NCBI GenBank assembly: GCA_037102815.1
Contig: BTPP01000005.1
Span: 930,001-994,000 of the forward strand
Direction: 5' to 3'
Source of the DNA: Neurospora intermedia
Taxonomy: Eukaryota; Ascomycota; Sordariomycetes; Sordariales; Sordariaceae
DNA length: 64,000 nt
Made by a program: the position numbers and the translations under genes. The notes below the pieces were generated by a model. The model did no database searches. It was not told where the DNA came from and worked only from the letters and a program-made list of their open reading frames with translations. Each line of letters begins with the position of its first letter. Within the stretch, counting starts at the first letter, position 1. This document shows positions 60,533 to 64,000 of the stretch, one piece after another.

Positions 60533-61673
60533 TGAAACTTACAACCCATCTCCCCAAAGCCACCAACACCTCCCTCAACCTCTCCGTTGGCCTCTCCTCC
60601 GCATCAAACAACACCCCCCACGCCGCCCTAGGCATTTCGTCTGCGTCCGCGTCCGCGTCTACGTCTTGGTATGCAGTGGTAGTAGTCACGGTAGTAGCTC
60701 TCTCGTCTTCGTCTTCGTCGTCATCAAAGCCCCGAAAATCTCTTCCTGCGCGCAGAAGCCCGTTGCTGTTACTGTTACTAGTGATGGTCCTAATGGCGAT
60801 TCTCAATCTTCTATGATTCACTTCGTCTACACCGTTGTCTTCGTCTTCCTCTCCAACTCGCTCCTCCTCCTCCTCTCGCAGGAACCGTACCCTTTGAAAA
60901 GGCCGTCGAAGGAGATCAGGGGATGGAGAGCGGTTTGTTTGGCGGATGAGTAGTCTCGGAGCAGGGAACCGTCTCGGAGCAGGGACGACGTATCTTGGGG
61001 CAGGGAGGTACCGGATACGACCGACGGGTGGGAAACCTAGGAAAGCTGGTGGTGGAGGAATTGGTGGCGGGGGTGGTGGTGGTGGTGGTGATGGTGATGG
61101 CGTACGGTTACGGGTACGGGTGGGGTAGAAATGGCGGACTCCGTGGTATAAGGTTACGCGGGTATTTGTTCGGGGTTCCCTTGATCTTGATCTTGACCTT
61201 GATCTTGACCTTGACGTTGATCTTATCCTGATCCTGCCTCTTCCCTCCCTTCCTCCGCTTGGGCCCGCGATGTTGTATGCCAGGTCGTCGTCGTTGCCAA
61301 GGATGTTAAAGTTGTCGTCGTTGCCGTCGAACGAGAAGGCGGTGGATAAGTATGATGACGATGATGGTGATGGAGGTAAAAAGGAAGAAGAAGAAGAAGA
61401 AGAAGAAGAGGAAGCGGAAGAAGAGAAATACTCAAAAGCGGACGGAGGGTTATGTTCCTCGAAACTAACTCTTCGCTCCACTCTCAGTCTTAGTCTCGGT
61501 ATCGCGTTTGGGATCGGGATTGGGGAAGACGGTCTAAATCTGGGCGAAGCTGTTCTAGATCCTGTACGAGACCCATGAGGAGGAGGAGACCGAGCGTGGA
61601 TGATGTCCCAAAAGCGATTTGGGTCGTCGTGGTGGTGGATAGTGGTCCTTCTACCAAAGCCAGAGCCGGACAT
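58660..61673 (-). CDS. Large low-complexity protein with a DUF7514-like domain
   Basis: Three exons, 61673-60543, 60397-60265 and 60170-58660, encode 924 residues. The first splice (gtaagt...CTAAC...ttag) crosses a 47-nt homopolymer, and both introns keep phase. The joined product restores a fungal DUF7514-like domain at about residues 350-500: WGVLFDAEERPTERLREVL, then VREMPGGRS, RYWDVFRNET and LTPRGFAEFLIKLILSYPD. Neither flanking exon alone contains it. Before the domain lie Ser runs, an RS-type repeat (RSRSRSRSRSRS) and a polyproline block. After it come Arg-rich and Pro/Lys-rich parts, a Val-Pro repeat (PVRVEVPYEVPVRVPVEV) and GGY repeats. No enzyme motif is visible. The DUF7514 link is from memory of the family pattern. 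Confidence 0.78.
60484..60530 (+). repeat. A47 homopolymer (T47 in the transcript) inside an intron
   Basis: Forty-seven uninterrupted A lie in intron 60542-60398 of the DUF7514-like gene, close to its donor. In the transcript this is a U tract just after gtaagtttcacc. Confidence 0.95.
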
Positions 61674-63328
61674 GACTGGAAAAGAGAGAAGAGAAGGAAA
61701 GGATCAGAACAACAAAAAGAGAAAGAGGACAAAAGCCACCAGAAAAAAGGCAAACTTCCTGTGTCGGGAAGTGACCCGTGGGATTTTGCTTTTGTTTGGC
61801 TGGGTCCAGTATTGGTTCCCGAGGAAAAAGGGGGGGCTGTGTACTTTGTGCTGTGTGTGCGTGTCTGTGTTTTCTTGTGTCGAGGCGGGCCGATGAAAGA
61901 CTATGTTTGTCACTACACAGCTTTAAGTCAGTCAGCCTTTGCACAACCCTTTTAGTCGGTGAGGTGGTGGGTGGTAACTGCGGCTCAAACAGCACAACTA
62001 GCACTTGGAGAAGTGGTGTTTTTTTTCTGTCGAGTTGAAATGTTCTCCGTGTGTTGTATGTTGTTCCGTGACGTGGTTGGTGTTTCTGGACATACCTCAA
62101 GTGTGTTTGTGGTTGGATGTTGAGGTTGTATTGTGTTGTGTATTGTGGTTCACGAAGGCAGGCGTGTTACAACTCTCTCTTGTGGTTGCTGCAAAGTGTT
62201 TTCAGATCTGTATGTTTCTTCTTCTCTTTGATGATAGAGAAATGGGAGAAGAAGGGATAATTCGAAGTTTAAATCCCTTTGCCCGCATCTTCTCCACTAC
62301 CAAGTGTTGTTCATGGAGAAACCCAAAGAGATCATGACAATGTCGCCATTTAGAGACAGATGCATCACTCTCATTGACTCACTTTGAGAGAAGCACAAAC
62401 TGACAAAAGACATTTGCAGCCCGCTCCAACACTCATGGTGGGCTGGCGAGCAGGATGCACTTACACGACAGCAACTGGCTAATGTATGGCTTATCGTCTG
62501 GCCGGTGACACATCTGTTTGCTATGGCTTCAAAGGACTAAGAGAGCAACACGACTGGAGAAATTCTGTGATTATCATGGAAAGGCAGATGTGCTGAGCCA
62601 CATATGTACACGTCGTTAGTATGGCAGAAACTTTGTGCTATCCATCATGCCGCCTACCACGCCTTACCCATGAGACATCTTCCCGAACTCCGAGAGAGCT
62701 CTGCCTGTCAAATTTTACCCCTTTGTTTGTTCTTTTCTGTGCACCGTTGTGCTACTGTTCGTCCGTGGTCACTCTTGAGGGACCATACTTACATGCCTAT
62801 GGGACTGATTGGCGGGCTTAACTCAACGACCGCCTTGTCGTTCAAGAAATGGAATGACCTCTAGTGTCTCGTCATCTCTGTTTCACCACGCTGTATTCAT
62901 CTTCACGTCAGTACCGCAACTGTTGTGATGATCTGCCTTTACCATGAAGAAGGGTTAGTCGAAGCTGGCAAGATGTTGTCAGCCAGGACTCTGACAAAGA
63001 GTCATCATGCATGAATATCATCGCTGGCATTTCTCGCATAAACCTTAACGCTACCTCCGCCATTTTCATCCTCTACCAAGATGAGTATGTATAACTCCGC
63101 GACCCTCTAGCTGAATATAGAATGTCTCATAGAAAGAGAAACGCAAAAACGTAAGATCCAGCTGGACTATTGACCATGTTTCCGTTGTCAATCAAGAAAA
63201 TCCTTTCCTCAATGACCCTTGTTTCGACACTCCCATTTCCTTCCAAGACTGGCGATGCCAATCAACTGAACCTGAACCAGGGTATATGATCTGGCATTTT
63301 TCATTTTGGGTACGGATAGGATGTGATC
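61674..63328. other. Spacer upstream of the DUF7514-like gene
   Basis: This contains the promoter of the minus-strand gene starting at 61673 and the 3' UTR of the partial gene ending at 63329. It is rich in GT and CT stretches; no coding or RNA gene is recognised. Confidence 0.5.
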
Positions 63329-64000
63329 TTAGAGCTCGTCATCAGACTCGCCATCAAAAGAGTACGCATCATTGTCGTAATCATCCTCGCCATCACGGAG
63401 GTAACGAGGGACTTCGGGCAATGTTTTGCGACCGGGCTAATGACAAAGGAGATTTTAAGATTAGAACACTTACAGCAATACTTTTCAGATATGACTTACC
63501 AGCTTGACCCAATTACCCGACATAGACTCCTTAATGCGACCAACCCTCCACGACTCCTCAGCTTCGAAAAACTCCGTAACAGTCGTGTGATCGGCAATGA
63601 GCTTGCGTTGAGCGGTTGGACGGTCGTTGTTCTCTTCGTCATCATCTGGGGCAGCAGCAACCGAACCTGAATCTTCGGGGCCGAGAGTGGATTGTCCGTC
63701 AGTCAAGAGAGCGTCACTCGGGACATAACCTGCATTGCTTGAGGTCGAGACCGCAGTGTAGCTGTCGGAAAAGAAACCCTGAGCGCGCCAGGCATTGACA
63801 CCGGGAGAGGAACTATCTTGGTTCAACCGGGCCGCCAAAGCGCTGGTGGCGGCAAAGCCATTCTCGCTGCGCATATGGGGCGGTTGATTCTGGCTGCTGT
63901 AACCTGTGCCGGCCTCCGAATACCTCACAGAGTAAACAGACGGGCTGCCAGTGAAAGCGCCCGAAACAGTGCTTCCGGCACCAAAGGCAGTAGAGAGAAC
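63329..64000 (-). CDS. C-terminal part of a Ser/Ala-rich, acidic-tailed protein
   Basis: Two exons are visible: one from beyond the window to 63500, and the last exon 63436-63329, joined across a 63 nt intron (gtaagt...cattag). The 202 visible residues begin with Gly/Ser/Thr-rich sequence and an acidic DDDEENND patch. A segment that looks folded follows, with TVTEFFEAEESWRVGRIKES and GRKTLPEVPRYLRDGEDDY. The protein ends in acidic SDDEL. The ending could be mistaken for an ER-retention signal (HDEL/KDEL-like), but SDDEL lacks the needed residue and no signal peptide is visible. The N-terminus is outside the window, and I do not recognise the family. Confidence 0.75.

Noticed and set aside
60390-60542. 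Reading the DUF7514-like upstream frame through the homopolymer as a phenylalanine tract
   Set aside because: A perfect donor sits just before the tract, and splicing restores a domain in phase; a long Phe run in a soluble protein is not credible.
63329-63345. C-terminal DDEL as an ER-retention signal
   Set aside because: The ending SDDEL lacks the Lys/His at -4 typical of KDEL/HDEL, and no signal peptide is visible in the available part.
1-64000. CRISPR array, prophage, rRNA operon or bacterial-type operon
   Set aside because: No spaced direct repeats, phage genes or rRNA sequence were seen; genes have spliceosomal introns and belong to fungal families.

Overview
The window reads as nuclear DNA of a filamentous ascomycete of the Sordariomycetes, most probably Neurospora or a close relative in the Sordariaceae. 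Supporting signs are monocistronic genes on both strands, short spliceosomal introns (mostly 60-210 nt, with gtaagt-like donors, CTAAC-type branch points and cag/tag acceptors), long spacers full of microsatellites and CT-rich leaders, and protein families restricted to fungi. From memory only, the grouping of a RHO1-type GTPase, a YPD1/HPT-type phosphotransfer protein and an ELP1 homologue resembles Neurospora crassa; this was not checked against a database.

Layout from left to right: a partial multi-pass membrane protein (minus, 1-779); GET1 (minus, 1692-2497), divergent from an intronless prenyltransferase-alpha-repeat protein (plus, 2952-3992); a 4 kb spacer; a GPI-anchored yapsin-like aspartyl protease (plus, 8004-9679); an Avt2-like vacuolar amino-acid transporter (plus, 11446-13569); a 29-residue cysteine-rich peptide gene (plus, 15909-16207); a RHO1-type GTPase (minus, 17969-19130), divergent from the mitochondrial ribosomal protein uL24m/MRPL40 (plus, 21892-23177); ELP1 (minus, 23984-28215), divergent from a DUF3984-type protein (plus, 30730-32142); a 10.5 kb stretch with no recognisable protein gene; an HPT/YPD1-like histidine phosphotransfer protein (plus, 42618-43175); an AKAP7/ASCC1-like 2H phosphoesterase (plus, 44270-45694); a coiled-coil protein (plus, 46621-48176); a cysteine/histidine-rich orphan (plus, 52120-52923); an MFS sugar porter (minus, 55084-57188); a candidate MITE (58301-58616); a large low-complexity protein with a DUF7514-like domain (minus, 58660-61673); and the 3' part of an acidic, Ser-rich protein (minus, 63329-64000).

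There is no operon, prophage, CRISPR array, biosynthetic cluster or defence island. The genes are mainly housekeeping and signalling: tail-anchored protein insertion (GET1), tRNA wobble modification (ELP1), mitochondrial translation (MRPL40), cell-wall/polarity signalling (RHO1, the surface protease) and osmosensing phosphorelay (HPT). No single undescribed system spanning several genes was found. The items most worth a second look are the RHO1 C-terminus without a proper CAAX box, the 10.5 kb gene-poor region before the HPT gene with its dense motif cluster, the inverted-repeat element at 58.3-58.6 kb, the DUF7514-like gene that only makes sense when spliced across a 47-nt homopolymer, and the tiny Cys-rich peptide gene. 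All exon boundaries were worked out by hand from splice motifs and reading frame and lack transcript support.
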